Assembly: GCA_922989275.2 (NCBI GenBank) | Contig: OV277874.1 | Coordinates: 18,154,154 to 18,218,153, forward strand | DNA from: Gari tellinella | Lineage: Eukaryota > Mollusca > Bivalvia > Cardiida > Psammobiidae | Direction of reading: 5' to 3' | DNA length: 64,000 bases | Shown: piece by piece, positions 1-10,759 of the stretch | Layout of the letters: each line of letters begins with the position of its first letter | Position numbering within the stretch: the first letter of the stretch is position 1 | Position numbers and translations under genes: made by a program | The notes under the pieces: generated by a model | Database searches by the model: none | What the model saw: only the letters and a program-made list of their open reading frames with translations | Told to the model about the DNA's origin: nothing

Positions 1-137
1 AGCTGTTTGGTAATGGGTTAAAACCCCTCTAAACTGGAAACCCCTCTAAACCGGAACGTTTTTTTGTCCCCACACATGTCCGGATTAGAGGGGTTTAACT
101 GTATGCGTAACCCTTTACTGACCTACTCCGAGTACAA

Positions 138-483
138 TACAGTGCTCCCTCTCTCAACGACACCAAATGGGAGAGAAAACGTGCGCGCGTCGTTGGAGGG
201 GGTACACGTTATAGGGAGGGAAATTTGGTTACAATTGCAAACAGCTTGAATGTTACGCGGCGTCTGATCTGGATTCAAGTTGTTTGTCGCTCGTCATTAT
301 GTTATTTCTGTCAAAATGCTCAATGTCTAAATTTGGAAAAAACAGCAGACGACAGTTTTAAGCAGACGATCTTGCAGAAGTGAAATATTAGACATTTAAT
401 TGCCTTGTTTGGGGAACTGCGGCAAGGGTCGATGTAAAGAGGAAGTCGTTGTTCGGGGGCCGTTGTAGGGAGGGAGTACTGTA
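138..483. mobile_element. MITE family B, copy 1 (TA-flanked, TIR CAGTGCTCCCTC)
   Basis: The sequence begins TA-CAGTGCTCCCTCTC and ends with the inverse, GGGAGGGAGTACTG-TA. The TA dinucleotides at both ends suggest a TA target duplication, as in Tc1/mariner-type MITEs. Inside lies a decayed version of the hairpin core (about 235-290) and the motif AGCAGACGA seen in other copies. It has no coding capacity; the open frame across it is incidental. Related copies lie at 21088, 43911 and 46271. Confidence 0.7.
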
Positions 484-1020
484 GTTATTTGCAAACAGTT
501 TGTATCCTGATCAGAGATCGCAATGCTCAGATAACATGACACACATTACGATATTACCGCTGCCTCTTCACCGAAACTTTCAAATCTTAGAAATAATAGC
601 AAATCTCAATAGTCTAAAGGAGTTGACGTCATGGTTGTGAAGGGGTTTATTATAAATAATAAATAGTACCTTACCAAAACCCTGCAATATCACCCTGCTA
701 CGCCTGTTGAAGTGGCATTGCATAATATTGTGCTTTGACTAGCAAGTCGCATGAATGAAGGACAACGTTCTGTTTGAATGGGACGAATTGTAACCGCAAT
801 TAACATTAATTTTGTAAAATGTAGATAATTGGGATTTTTGAATTGGATGGAAAATGTTATTGTTAACAGTCTTGTTGGTATATAGCTAAAAGCCTGTTCA
901 GACGCCGTGTGACTATGCGGCTGATCTTGCCAAAACTGATATTTATGAACATAATTATTTTTACACAAATACATTTTGCAAAGTAAAATGTAGAGAATTA
1001 CATGATTTATGGAGTATACT
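484..1020. other. non-coding, decayed MITE remnants
   Basis: I see no convincing gene. Partial copies of the hairpin core are visible near 490-525 and 885-925 (AGACGCCG with a decayed partner). The rest is AT-rich unique sequence. Confidence 0.5.
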
Positions 1021-1185
1021 TGGAAACTTGACAATTTGAAAATTATTGTTTCCATTGCAAACAGTTTGGAGCCTGATCAGACACCGAGTAGTCCGGTGTC
1101 TGATTAGTGACCAGACTCCAAACTGTTTGTCACTCCGAAAATATGTCATTTTCTATCTTTATTGCGATGCGTTTCGTTTGCGTTA
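1020..1185. mobile_element. relic of MITE family A with hairpin core at 1057-1131
   Basis: The core GCAAACAGTTTGGAGCCTGA and its reverse complement enclose a short loop. The right flank still has the family A order, with TGCGTTTCGTTTGCGTTAA next to the core. The terminal CAGTGGAGAA repeats are lost, so this is an old copy. Confidence 0.5.
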
Positions 1186-1303
1186 ACCGATTACCCCATA
1201 TATACGCCTTTAATTTATTCCTTCATTGAAGAAAATAGTTCAAATTTATACAGACATGAATATATTTCATAAGAAATATTTTCTATTTTCTAGTAGATGG
1301 TAG

Positions 1304-1375
1304 TTTAAAGCAGGTTGAAAGTAAAGCAGAATGTGCCTTAAGGCACATTCTGCTTTGCTTTCAACCTGCTTTAAG
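1304..1375. repeat. MITE family C hairpin, copy 1
   Basis: This is a near-perfect hairpin: TTTAAAGCAGGTTGAAAG leads into GTGCCTTAAGGCAC and the inverse CTTTCAACCTGCTTTAA. Flanking sequence (about 1205-1303 and 1376-1425) is also shared with the copies near 29.2, 45.4 and 55.2 kb, so the element is larger than its hairpin. Target duplication was not determined. Confidence 0.7.
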
Positions 1376-1468
1376 TGGCCATGTGTCTTCAAAACTTGAA
1401 ACATGTTATGGGGTAATGGGTTAAAACAAGAAGGAACAGCGTCATCTCTACGCCATCTCTACATCTCA

Positions 1469-1803
1469 ATGTTACGTTTACCGAACTTGGCGATCGTGTT
1501 TGTACTTTATCTTTTTTTTTTAATCATACAAACCGAGGCACTTGATGGCAAAGTATTGAAACATCTTCGATACACTGGACGAAATATCAAACAACCCGCC
1601 ATCAAGGAACGCCATGTTTTGCGAAGTAAACTTGAGTGTGTCGCCCTGTTCTCTTCGAGCATGGCTTGCTCAAGTGCATCATGGTGTTCACTGGACAAAC
1701 TTTGTTTGTCGACAACTGCCGAAACTTTTTATTTTGCCGAGAACAGGCAAATATCTGGAAATAGACGACAGTTGTGAAACCATAACGGAGAAAAAGTACA
1801 GAG
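1469..1803 (+). CDS. candidate 5' exon of a secreted protein (signal peptide, short Cys-bearing segment)
   Basis: From the ATG at 1469 the frame gives a classical signal peptide: MLRLPN, then a hydrophobic stretch (AIVFVLYLFFLII), then a likely cleavage site after QTEA. A segment with several Cys and Ser follows (CVALFSSSMACSSASWC), reminiscent of PAN/apple-like or lectin N-terminal regions of mollusc secreted proteins, but too short to name. The frame runs into a stop at 1777. Another frame then gives an acidic, plausible continuation (LEIDDSCETITEKKYR) ending at a good donor, ACAGAG|GTATAG, at 1803/1804. So either one base has been lost or gained between about 1690 and 1745, or this is a pseudogene. 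In the second frame the exon ends one base into a codon, which matches the exon starting at 3146. Inference: first exon of the same gene. Confidence 0.45.
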
Positions 1804-2005
1804 GTATAGCAAATAAAAGCTTTTGTATTTTATCTATTAATTGATTTTTATATTTTATTTATTTATTTTAGTTTGTTTTATTAATGCAACTTGTTTCTTG
1901 CATTGTGCTTTTCATCAAATTGTAATGGTTGTTACTCACAAGTTTCATAAACGGCAACTTTGTGACAATTCTTAATATTTGTTATTATTTTCAGATTCTC
2001 CACTG

Positions 2006-2044
2006 TGAAAGAGAGAGAGACAGACAGAGAGAGAGAGAGAGAGA
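2006..2044. repeat. (GA)n microsatellite
   Basis: A GAGAGA run interrupted by GACAGACAG, followed by a short G run. Confidence 0.9.
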
Positions 2045-2154
2045 GGGGGACAAATCATTCGTAGAGCACCTGTGTGCATATTTATGATAAACGTTAATAG
2101 CAGTAGCAGGAGAGTTAACCCTTTCACTCTCAAATTAAGCCAAAAGGTGACTTT

Positions 2155-2216
2155 GCAACAGTTTGGATCCTAAGTAGACGCCGCACGCGGCGTCTGATCA
2201 GGATACAAACTGTTGC
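2155..2216. repeat. stand-alone hairpin core
   Basis: Inverted arms CAACAGTTTGGATCCT and AGGATACAAACTGTTG enclose GACGCCGCACGCGGCGTC. A TTAACCCTTTCACTC motif about 40 bases upstream suggests the end of a TTAA-type element. Confidence 0.6.
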
Positions 2217-2249
2217 CACTCTTATAGAAATTTTGTCAGTCATACTGCC

Positions 2250-2463
2250 TTAACCCTTAGCCCGCCAACTAAATTGTCGTCTGCTATATTTCTCGTCTGC
2301 TTCAAGTTTCAAAGTGCTTCAAAGTTGCTCAAAATTGCTGAAAATGTTGTCCGAGTGTCAAACAGCTTGGATCCGGATGAGACGCCGAGTTACTCGGTGT
2401 CTCATCCGGATCCAAGCTGTTTGCATATGGAGCTATAGTCGTGACTGGCAGGCTAAGGGTTAA
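2250..2463. mobile_element. TTAA-flanked MITE (family E), copy 1, with hairpin core
   Basis: The element begins TTAA-CCCTTAGCC and ends GGCTAAGGG-TTAA, so the TTAA at both ends fits the target duplication of piggyBac-type elements. Inside are two copies of the motif TCGTCTGCT and the hairpin core at about 2357-2424, whose stem here reads GATGAGACGCCGAG and its inverse. The same element is present in reverse orientation at 54129-54342. Confidence 0.75.
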
Positions 2464-2690
2464 ATTATCTTTGAAACGTTAATGCAGACGAAACACTATT
2501 GAGCCAGACGACATCGTGGCGGGTGAAGGGGTAAAACTCACGAAAAACGAAACATTTAACAGCGAAAGGGTTAAGACGATGGATAAGTATTGTAGTAATC
2601 CTGAACATAAGAACACCCTGTATATTTGCTGTAACTATCCAAAACTATTACATGTAGTCTAGTACAAAGACTAAATGCTTTCATTTGATA

Positions 2691-2804
2691 AAAAGGTGCA
2701 AACAGAATGGCACAAAGGTGCAAACAGAATGGCAAAAGGTGCAAACAGAATGGCAAAAAGGTGCAAACAGAATGGCAAAAGGGTGCAAACAGAATGGCAA
2801 AAAG
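2691..2804. repeat. minisatellite, five units of 21-22 bp
   Basis: GTGCAAACAGAATGGC begins at 2696, 2718, 2739, 2761 and 2783. Units differ only in the number of A residues between them. The long open frames on the minus strand here are a consequence of the repetition. Confidence 0.9.
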
Positions 2805-2888
2805 GATAGCCGCTGATCACACTGCTCCCAGGGCTGCCATTTCTCCGGATTTTTACTAAATCTTAGGATTTTTTTCCAGTTCATGGTA

Positions 2889-2961
2889 GCTTAAAGTAGG
2901 CTGAAAGTAAAGCAGAATGCGCCTGAAGGCGCATTCTGCTTTACTTTTAACCTGCTTTAAG
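2889..2961. repeat. MITE family C hairpin, copy 2
   Basis: GCTTAAAGTAGGCTGAAAG and its inverse enclose GCGCCTGAAGGCGC. It has the same layout as the copy at 1304. Confidence 0.7.
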
Positions 2962-3145
2962 CATCACGTGTCTTAAAATCTGAAAACAGACTATGGGTAA
3001 AAGGTATGATTAGGAAGATCGCGCTTGAAAAATTGAACATTTTGAAATCTTAGGATTTTTTTATCAATTTATGGCAGTCCTGCTGCTCCCAATGATGTCC
3101 CAATACCTTGGGCATTACGGTACATTTCATATTTTTATATTTCAG

Positions 3146-3381
3146 TGAACGTGTTCCAGGACCCGAAAGGGCGAAATCGATTGAAGGGGTATCAGGCTAG
3201 GCAACATTGTAAACGAATGAAAGCAACCATTGCATCACCGACAAGTCTCCGTCAGGCAAGAGCACTGGGTTTCAGCATGGCTAGTTGTGGCTGGTTGTCT
3301 GACGGGAGTGTAGGATTTGTGACCCAAGAGGGTAGATCCATTGGGGCCCAATGGTATTCAATGGAAATAAATTATTGTAGG
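3146..3381 (+). CDS. candidate Link (HA-binding) domain exon
   Basis: The translated segment runs from FQDPKGRNRLKGYQA to WYSMEINYCR. It contains, in the spacing of a Link domain, an Ala-x2-x-Cys helix (ARQHCKRMKATIAS), a second helix (TSLRQARALGF) and the hallmark CGWLSDGSVGF. Link domains bind hyaluronan or related glycans in extracellular proteins. The exon is bounded by an acceptor TATATTTCAG at 3136-3145 and a donor AGG|GTAAGC at 3381/3382. It starts two bases into a codon, which complements the one-base overhang of the exon ending at 1803, and it ends in phase 0. The domain is incomplete here, so a further exon should carry its last third; I could not find it. A C-type-lectin-like fold is the main alternative. 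Confidence 0.55.
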
Positions 3382-3387
3382 GTAAGC

Positions 3388-3545
3388 AGTGTAGGAGCAC
3401 ATTTGTCTCGGGACACATTTGTCTCACGAGGTGGGACCGATGTGCTCGTAAACATACATATTTGCGACAAATTTGAAATGAGACAGATGTGTTCGACACA
3501 CAAGGTAAAGGACACTCGAAGCACATTTGTCTCACATTCTATTCG
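3388..3545. repeat. dispersed repeat with multiple ACATTTGTCTC motifs, copy 1
   Basis: GCACATTTGTCTC-like motifs occur in both orientations within about 160 bases. The segment around 3388-3430 matches, as reverse complement, 35445-35490, including the string TAGGAGCACATTTGTCTCG. It starts directly after the putative donor at 3382, inside the presumed intron. Confidence 0.65.
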
Positions 3546-3840
3546 TACCGAAAGTTTATCAGACTTCAACAGCCAGACAGACTATGATCTTGCATGGAGA
3601 CACATGGGCTAAAATAACGGCAAAAAGGCCTTTCCACCACCAAATGCCAATGAGACCGAAACGGATAATGTGCAACTGGATTGCATAAAAGGACACTAGT
3701 ATTTCTGAGGTTAACATTACACATACAAATACTAATTGTCAAATATTGCTAAAATGATCCTCATTTAGATTTGTTTTAAAAAGGACACATGGGTGTTTCA
3801 GGCTATTGTTTAGGATAATGAACTGCCAACAAAACCACAT

Positions 3841-4302
3841 TCACGGTGAATAAACGTACACAGGATATAGACACCAAAGTGATCAGGAATTGAAAGCGAA
3901 AGTAGCGAGGTGAGTACTTTTATTACGTTTATCTCTAAAATCTTCTTACAAATAAAGTAAACATGAATTGCAAGATAGTCTGTAGACATATGTGACCACA
4001 CTGATGCCAGGAATATAAATAAATTTACCTGGAAGACTGAATAAAAAGCTTTAATCACTGGTCATAGTCGCATCTTCGTCAACATTTGTCATTATTTTCG
4101 CTGTTTATACACGTTATACAAAAAAGTGAATCGACAGTTCGATTTATTTTTCAATTCAAAGTAATTGTGCAAAATCTGCTTAAAATCAGACCAACAATAG
4201 CTGAGATAGTTGACGTCAAACCGATAGGACGTTGTACTGGGGATAGTATATTACTGTACAGGGGATAGCATTTCCAAAAATATTTCTGTACTGGGGATAG
4301 AC
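3841..4302 (+). repeat. left arm of a 462-bp inverted duplication
   Basis: This sequence reappears as reverse complement at 8618-9079 with high identity, so the same conceptual peptide (for example SVWSHMSTDYLAIHVYF) appears on opposite strands. The arm ends in repeats of CTGTACTGGGGATAG. No known protein is recognised; the reading frame is probably an accident. Confidence 0.8.
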
Positions 4303-4568
4303 GAATATAAAATATGTAACTAGGGCCACTTTTCGAGAAGTACGAAGTATTGCAATAATAGTCAGCGTGTATAAACAATACACACATCTTCATAGTCCAT
4401 CAGATGTGTACAGTTAGGGACATCGAGCTAATATTAGACTTCAGGCGCTGTCCCTCACAGTACACAGGCGTTAAGGGTCATCATTGAGAGGTTATATTTT
4501 GCTCTAGGTTTTATTAAACCCGACGGATTTTGTTGGGCATCAAATATCTCAAAAGGTTAGGCATTGTT

Positions 4569-7258
4569 AGCTCACCTGAGTCAAAGGCTCAAGGTGAGCT
4601 ATTGGGATGGCTCTGTGTCCGTCGTGCGTCGTCCGTCGACGTTAACAATTGCTTTAAATGACACCATCTCCTATACTGCTTGACAGATTTCAACCAAACT
4701 TTACAGGAATGTTCCTTGGGTCAAGCTTTTTGTATTTTTTTTTCAAATAATTAAAAAACAATGTAGAACTCTGGTTGCCATGGCAACCAAAGTGAAAAAA
4801 TGAGGAAATCTTAAAAATTATTCTTGTCTAAAACTACAAGGGCCAGATCTTAGATATTTGGCATATATCATCATCAACAGATCCTCTATCAAGTTTGTTC
4901 AAATTATGCCCTTTGTGTCAAAATTGGCCCCGCCCCGGGGGTCACAGTTTTACATAGAGTTATGTAGTGAAATTTTCAAACGTCTTCTTCTCTGAAACTA
5001 ATATGGCCAGAGCTTTGATATTTGGAATGGTGACACTTCTAAAATGTCCTATACGAATATTGTTCAAATGGTTCTGGTCGGTTCATATCTAGGTCGCAGG
5101 AGCTAAAAATAGATTGTTTTCAATGAAAACTTAAAAATCTTCTTGTCAAAAACTACAAGGGCCAGAGCTTAAATATTGGGCAGATAGTATCTTCTACAGG
5201 TCCTCTATCAAGATTGTTCAAATTATGCCCCTTGGGTCAAAATTAGTCCCGCCTCAGGGTCACAGTTTTACATCGAGTTATATAGTGAACATTTCAAACG
5301 TCTTCTTCTCTGACACTAATATGGCCAGAGCTTTGATATTCGGTATGGCCACACTTCTGAATATCCTTTACTTATTTGTTCAAATGGTTCCGGTGTGTTG
5401 CATATCTAGGTCACATAAGCTAAAAATATTATTTTTTCTATAAAAACTTAAAAAAGATCTTCTCGTAAAAAACTATAAGGGCCAGAGCTTAGATATATGG
5501 CACATATCATCATCAACAGATCCTCTATCAAGTTTGTTCAAATTATGCCCCTTGGATCAAAATTGGCCCCGCCCCGGGGGTCACAGTTTTACATGGAGTT
5601 ATGTAGTGAACATTTCAAACGTCTTCTTCTCCGAAACTAATATGGCCAGAGCTTTGATATTTGGAATGGTGACACTTCTAGATGTCCTATACGAATATTG
5701 TTCAAATGGTTCTGGTCGGTTCATATCTAGGTCGCAGGAGCTAAAAATAGATTGTTTTCAATGAAAACTTAAAATATCTTCTTGTCAAAAACTACAAGGG
5801 CCAGAGCTTAAATATTGGGCAGATAGTATCTTCTACAAGTCTTCTATTAAGTTTGTTCAAATTATGCCCCTTGGGTCAAAATTAGTCCCGCCCCAGGGTC
5901 ACAGTTTTACATCGAGTTATATAGTGAACATATCAAACGTCTTCTTCTCTGACACTAATATGGCCAGAGCTTTGATATTCGGTATGGCCACACTTCTGAA
6001 TATCCTTTACTTATTTGTTCAAATGGTTCCGGTGTGTTGCATATCTAGGTCACATAAGCTAAAAATATTATTTTTTCTATAAAAACTTAAAAAAGATCTT
6101 CTCGTAAAAAACTATAAGGGCCAGAGCTTAGATATATGGCACATATCATCATCAACAGATCCTCTATCAAGTTTGTTCAAATTATGCCCCTTGGATCAAA
6201 ATTGGCCCCGCCCCGGGGGTCACAGTTTTACATGGAGTTATGTAGTGAACATTTCAAACGTCTTCTTCTCCGAAACTAATATGGCCAGAGCTTTGATATT
6301 TGGAATGGTGACACTTCTAGATGTCCTATACGAATATTGTTCAAATGGTTCTGGTCGGTTCATATCTAGGTCGCAGGAGCTAAAAATAGATTGTTTTCAA
6401 TGAAAACTTAAAATATCTTCTTGTCAAAAACTACAAGGGCCAGAGCTTAAATATTGGGCAGATAGTATCTTCTACAAGTCTTCTAATAAGTTTGTTCAAA
6501 TTATGCCCCTTGGGTCAAAATTAGTCCCGCCCCAGGGTCACAGTTTTACATCGAGTTATATAGTGAACATATCAAACGTCTTCTTCTCTGACACTAATAT
6601 GGCCAGAGCTTTGATATTCGGTATGGCCACACTTCTGAATATCCTTTACTTATTTGTTCAAATGGTTCCGGTGTGTTGCATATCTAGGTCACATAAGCTA
6701 AAAAATTTTTTTTTTCTATAAAAACTTAAAAAATCTTCTTGTAAAAAACTATAAGGGCCAGAGCTTAGATATATGGCACATATCATCATCAACAGATCCT
6801 CTATCAAGTTTGTTCAAATTATGCCCCTGGGGTCACAATTAGTCTCGCCCCGGGGGTCACAGGTTTACATAGAGTTATATAGTGAAATTTTCAAACGTCT
6901 TCTCCTCTAAAACTAGTATGGCATGTGCCTAAGCTTTGATATTCGGCATGGTGACACTTCTAGATATCCTTTACCTATTTTGTTAAAATGGTTCCAGTCT
7001 GTTGCATATATAGGTCACATGAGCTAAAAATAGATGTTTCTTCAATGGAAACATAAAAAAATCTTCTTGTCTAAAACCCTAGTACCCTGATCTTAGATAT
7101 TTGGCACATAGCATCATCTACAAGTCCTCTATCAAGATTATTCAAATTTAATTATGCCCCTCGGGTAAAAAAAAATGACACTTCCTGGACATAAATCATT
7201 ACCTCCATTTTGTCAGCTATTCTCAGGTGAGCGAAATATGCCCCATGGGGCTCTTGTT
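4569..7258 (+). mobile_element. Helentron-like non-autonomous element (HINE/pearl-like) with tandem core
   Basis: The 5' end AGCTCACCTGAG is followed by a near-inverse GGTGAGCTATTG, giving a short terminal hairpin. The 3' end is TCAGGTGAGCG, then a small palindrome GCCCCATGGGGC, then TCTTGTTTT. The core is a tandem array. This combination fits Helentron-associated elements such as the bivalve pearl family, but no Rep/helicase gene is present, so the assignment is by structure only. The palindrome GGTTGCCATGGCAACC is present at about 4776-4791. Related elements with similar 3' ends are at 13.8, 18.1, 20.8 (inverted) and 35.1 kb. Confidence 0.55.
4905..7160 (+). repeat. tandem array: eight ~320-bp units in a 639-bp higher-order repeat
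   Basis: The landmark ATGCCC falls at about 4905, 5225, 5545, 5864, 6184, 6503, 6821 and 7154, a spacing of 318-333 bases. Units alternate between two types (followed by GTCAAAATTAGTCC or ATCAAAATTGGCCC), and the dimers at 5225-5863 and 5864-6502 are almost identical. Each unit has open frames of 72 or 76 codons, repeated exactly with the period. These are not considered genes: they lack any sign of function and follow the repeat. Confidence 0.9.
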
Positions 7259-7261
7259 TTT

Positions 7262-8610
7262 AAAAATAAGACCACCGATAGATAAATCTGGTGTGTATCA
7301 TCTATGTGTAATATGTAAACAACAATATAAACAACCTCTGCAGGAGTATTTTGAAAAGTTTTAAATTAGATTAACAGCGACCTGAAGTTTGACTTGAGGT
7401 CAGAAATTGGTTTCAAAACGAATTTTAGCAATAAGTGTTTTATTTTAACTAGTAAATGTGATTCAATTTGGGATTTTACGAAATGAGGCAAAAGTAAATT
7501 TCCTTCCTTTCTTATTATAATCGTGTTTTAGCGTACTGAAGGATTATCAATTATTGTACGTGATAAATTAGTATGGTAATTTTATTTTGCCGATTTTTTT
7601 TCAGCTATCCGATGATTAAACCGCAGAATGACAGAAATTTCTACCCCGTATATATAGAAAATACCAGCTATACGGTATATGTTTCTACTCGAACCGTAGT
7701 TTCTGAGCTTGAAGATCTTAATTTTTCTCTCAAAAATATCTCTATTTAAAACATTGTGGAGCCTAATCAGACTTGTTATGAAAATAGACGAAGAAATTAC
7801 CCAAGGATAACTGACAGTAAATTTTGATGCAAATGGACCAGTAGTTTAGAAAAGAGTTTTGGTTTTATCGCATATATAGGCAACAGCATTGTTTTGTAAA
7901 ATATTGCAGAGCACTATGTGCTAGCAATACAGGTAGAGCGATACAACCCCCTCCCACACACATACATTGAAGCAGCATCAACCAAAGATTAATTGACAAC
8001 AATGTTCAATGAAACCGGTCTCAGAGAAGAAAATCGTTGGCAACACTCCTTTTAATCCGTTCGGCAAGTGCAAGTACTAAGAAAACTGTGCATTGGCAAT
8101 GCTTAATAATGGCTGTTTCTTATTGTAATAGAAGTAGTATGACGAGAAGGGGAACGGTGCAGATCCTGATTAAAAATGCGGATGTGCAGGCTGCTCCGGA
8201 TATGCACTGGTCGCAAAGGTAAAGTCTAATTTTGGCTCATACATATATAGATGAACACGTTGTATGTTTTTACCTTGAAAACCAGTGTTGTGTGAAAGGT
8301 TGCGCATTGTTGGTATATGAGTAACTACAAAAAACCGAGTCCAAATAGCAGCGATTCTTTCAAGAATGCTTTGATAATTTACAGTTTACTCTGTTAAATA
8401 CATTCGACATGTATTTCACCACAAACTACTACCATCGCATTAAGGCGTAAGAAGGGAGAATGATATGTAATAAATGTAGTGGCTTTGGACTTAACTTCCT
8501 AGAAAGATTATCCATTATTTCGTATGCTGGAAACGTAACAGCATGTAGTTTGCCATAAAAATCAAACGCAATGTACCATAATACCATTTTACGACACAAA
8601 ACAATAAGTT
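7262..8610. other. non-coding; weak exon-like segment at 7603-7750
   Basis: A polypyrimidine tract plus CAG at about 7588-7602 precedes a short frame ending in TAA near 7750 with many Tyr and Val (YTVYVSTRTVVSE). This could be a terminal exon, but its phase does not match the exon ending at 3381. A frame at 8037-8222 ends at a donor-like AAAG|GTAAAG. Neither is assigned. Confidence 0.25.
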
Positions 8611-8617
8611 TTCGTGA

Positions 8618-9079
8618 GTCTATCCCCAGTACAGCCTTCCACTATCCCCCGTACAATAAATAACCGTTGGACACTATCCCCAGTACATGTGGCGGTCGGT
8701 TTTACATGGTATATCTTAGCTATTGTTGGTCGATTTTTAAGCAGCTTTTGCATAGTTACATTTAAATGAAAAATAAACAGATCTGTCGATTCACTTTTTT
8801 GTATAACGTGTATAAACAGCGAAAATAATGACAAATGTTGACGAAGATGCGACTATGGCCAGTGATTAAAGCTTTTTATTCAGTCTTCCAGGTGAATCTA
8901 TTTATATTCCTGGCATCAGTGTGGTCACATATGTCTACAGACTATCTTGCAATTCATGTTTACTTTATTTGTAAGAAGATTTTAGAGATAAACGTAATAA
9001 AAGTACTCACCTCGCTACTTTCGCTTTCAATTCCTGATCACTTTGGTGTCTATATCCTGTGTACGTGTATTCACCGTGA
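8618..9079 (-). repeat. right arm of the 462-bp inverted duplication
   Basis: Reverse complement of 3841-4302, with equal length. Together the arms enclose about 4.3 kb including the Helentron-like array. Confidence 0.8.
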
Positions 9080-9189
9080 CATTGGCTCCTATGTAATGAG
9101 TGACATTCCAATACCCGTAAATGTCAGATTTCTTTCAAACATACCCAACTTTCAGTCCATTTTGACTGGCTTAATCAAATAGGTTGTCC

Positions 9190-10140
9190 CCCTTGCAAAA
9201 AGGCGATAAAATCGATATGGATAAATTTCTGGCCTGACTGCCCTATATAGAATATATAGGGGAATAATTTTCAAAGTCATATTTTAAGGTGTTGCATATA
9301 TTAGTCAATATTTTAGCAGTTATAGCAATATACTTTATTTTCTTCTTTTTCACATGATGTTAATTTTAATTTTCTATTTTAACGACTTTTTGCTTCCATT
9401 TTGATTTGAAAATGGTTGGTGTCGGACACATTAAACATATAGTAAAACAAAATGAAAGTGTGTAGTTTGCTGACTTTGAACGCAAATAAAGTATCCTTTT
9501 TAATATCTGCGAATTTTTTAGCAGTTATGAGGTTAAAGAATGTTTTCAAAACAGTTATAAAATCTCTTTTGCTTTGAATTTGAATAAAGTCCCTTTGCTT
9601 CCAATTTAATTTGAATATTGACAAATGTCGTGATGCTGAAATCGGACTTGATCATTTTTTCCCCAACCCATAATCGGATATTTCCGTAATTCACCGTAAT
9701 CGTTCAAGGGCAGTGATCTCACTAATCTGATTCCCGCTGTGTGTTGATTGGGGCTGATGTCCATGTGTGATAAATAAATGCGCTATATATTTAGGGGGTA
9801 AAGGACCCTAGAAACATATGTCTATTATACATGCTTTCAGAGTACCGGATATTTTGATTTAATAAATTCTAACTTAACTTATCAAACTTTCATTTTTTTA
9901 TTTATCATTATTGTATAAGGTCAACTTTACCATGGACAGCATTAACTTTATACAAGTGTTAGATAAATATAAATATGAATACATGGCGGTCATTAGTTGG
10001 GATTGGGAAAACTATTTAAAACTTTGTAATTTCTCTTAGGATTAAATCTAAATAAATAAAAAAGTTTTACTCTTGAATATATAGATGTTTACCGAAATTC
10101 GTTCCATAGATATACATATATGTATATCGCCTAGCACATT
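9190..10140. other. AT-rich non-coding stretch
   Basis: I see no gene, no clear repeat and no RNA gene. The longest frames are short and AT-driven. Confidence 0.5.
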
Positions 10141-10203
10141 ATATCATGATCAGGCCTCAAGTTTGGATTCAGATCAGATCATCGAGATTCATACAAACAT
10201 TGT

Positions 10204-10227
10204 GACAGAGAGATAGAGAGAGCGTGT

Positions 10228-10258
<31 letters not shown>
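10204..10258. repeat. (GA)n / (GC)n microsatellite
   Basis: GAGAGATAGAGAGAG, then GTGTGCGCGCGCG, then about 12 GA units. The paralogous segment at 32.2-32.3 kb has a related but different GA-rich tract. Confidence 0.9.
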
Positions 10259-10259
<1 letters not shown>

Positions 10260-10499
10260 CAGTTATATTTACTGACAGTTTGGATACAGATTCAACTCCA
10301 CATCGACTCTTCTTTCCAGTTAATTAACCATTGCTTTGCTGCGTCACGGATTTATACAACTGTTTTGTATAGTCGGAATTATGCAACTGTGTTGTATAAT
10401 TCTGTGGCTGAATGCCATTTGAATTACATTAGCACACAATGTTTATCCAATCAATCACCAAGTACATTGTAACTTTACATCTGACCTGGATTAAGCCGG
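10258..10499 (+). repeat. duplicated segment S1, left part
   Basis: Similar in order and sequence to 32330-32492 (shared strings include CAGTTATATTT, ATCGACTCTTCTTT and GAATGCCA). The similarity stops at CCGG at 10496, where the 4-kb transposon begins, and resumes at 14562. Confidence 0.7.
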
Positions 10500-10625
10500 T
10501 GTAATGAAATATTGTGACCCCCCGTAATAGAGTGACCCCCCGGTCGAAATATTATGACCCCTTTACGTGAAATAAAGTAACCGCTAATGAAATAAAGTGG
10601 CCCCCCGTAATAAAGTGACCCCCTA
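10500..10625 (+). repeat. left TIR and subterminal GTGACCCCC repeats of the Ginger-like element
   Basis: GTGACCCCCC-type motifs follow each other four to five times, alternating with GAAATATT or AATAAAGT. The order matches the right end read inversely for the first ~54 bases. Confidence 0.75.
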
Positions 10626-10717
10626 TACAAACGTGTGTTTGTTTAGTATCATTTTAAGAAATAATAATATGAACTGGTGTATCATCGTGCAAAAGAACTT
10701 GGGTAGGAGTTGAGATG

Positions 10718-10759
10718 CGTAAATATTAAATCACGAGGCCTACGGCCTCGTGATTTAAT
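10718..10759. repeat. short perfect hairpin
   Basis: TAAATCACGAGGCC-TAC-GGCCTCGTGATTTA. Downstream (10780-10910) the sequence has repeated ACTGTCG/TATTACCGTC motifs of low complexity. Confidence 0.7.

Noticed and set aside
2691..2804. CRISPR-like array
   Set aside because: 21-22-bp units follow head to tail without spacers.
5225..6721. Five repeated 72- and 76-codon reading frames as a tandem gene family
   Set aside because: They follow the 320/639-bp tandem repeat exactly, have no recognisable domain and lie in a transposon core. Repetition alone multiplies a chance open frame.
7603..7750. Possible last exon (after a strong polypyrimidine tract and CAG)
   Set aside because: Its phase does not fit the preceding exon at 3381 and its translation does not resemble the missing third of a Link domain.
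3810..9182. Conceptual protein containing SVWSHMSTDYLAIHVYF on both sides of the array
   Set aside because: It is the translation of the two inverted arms. No homologous family is known to me and no splice or start context supports it.
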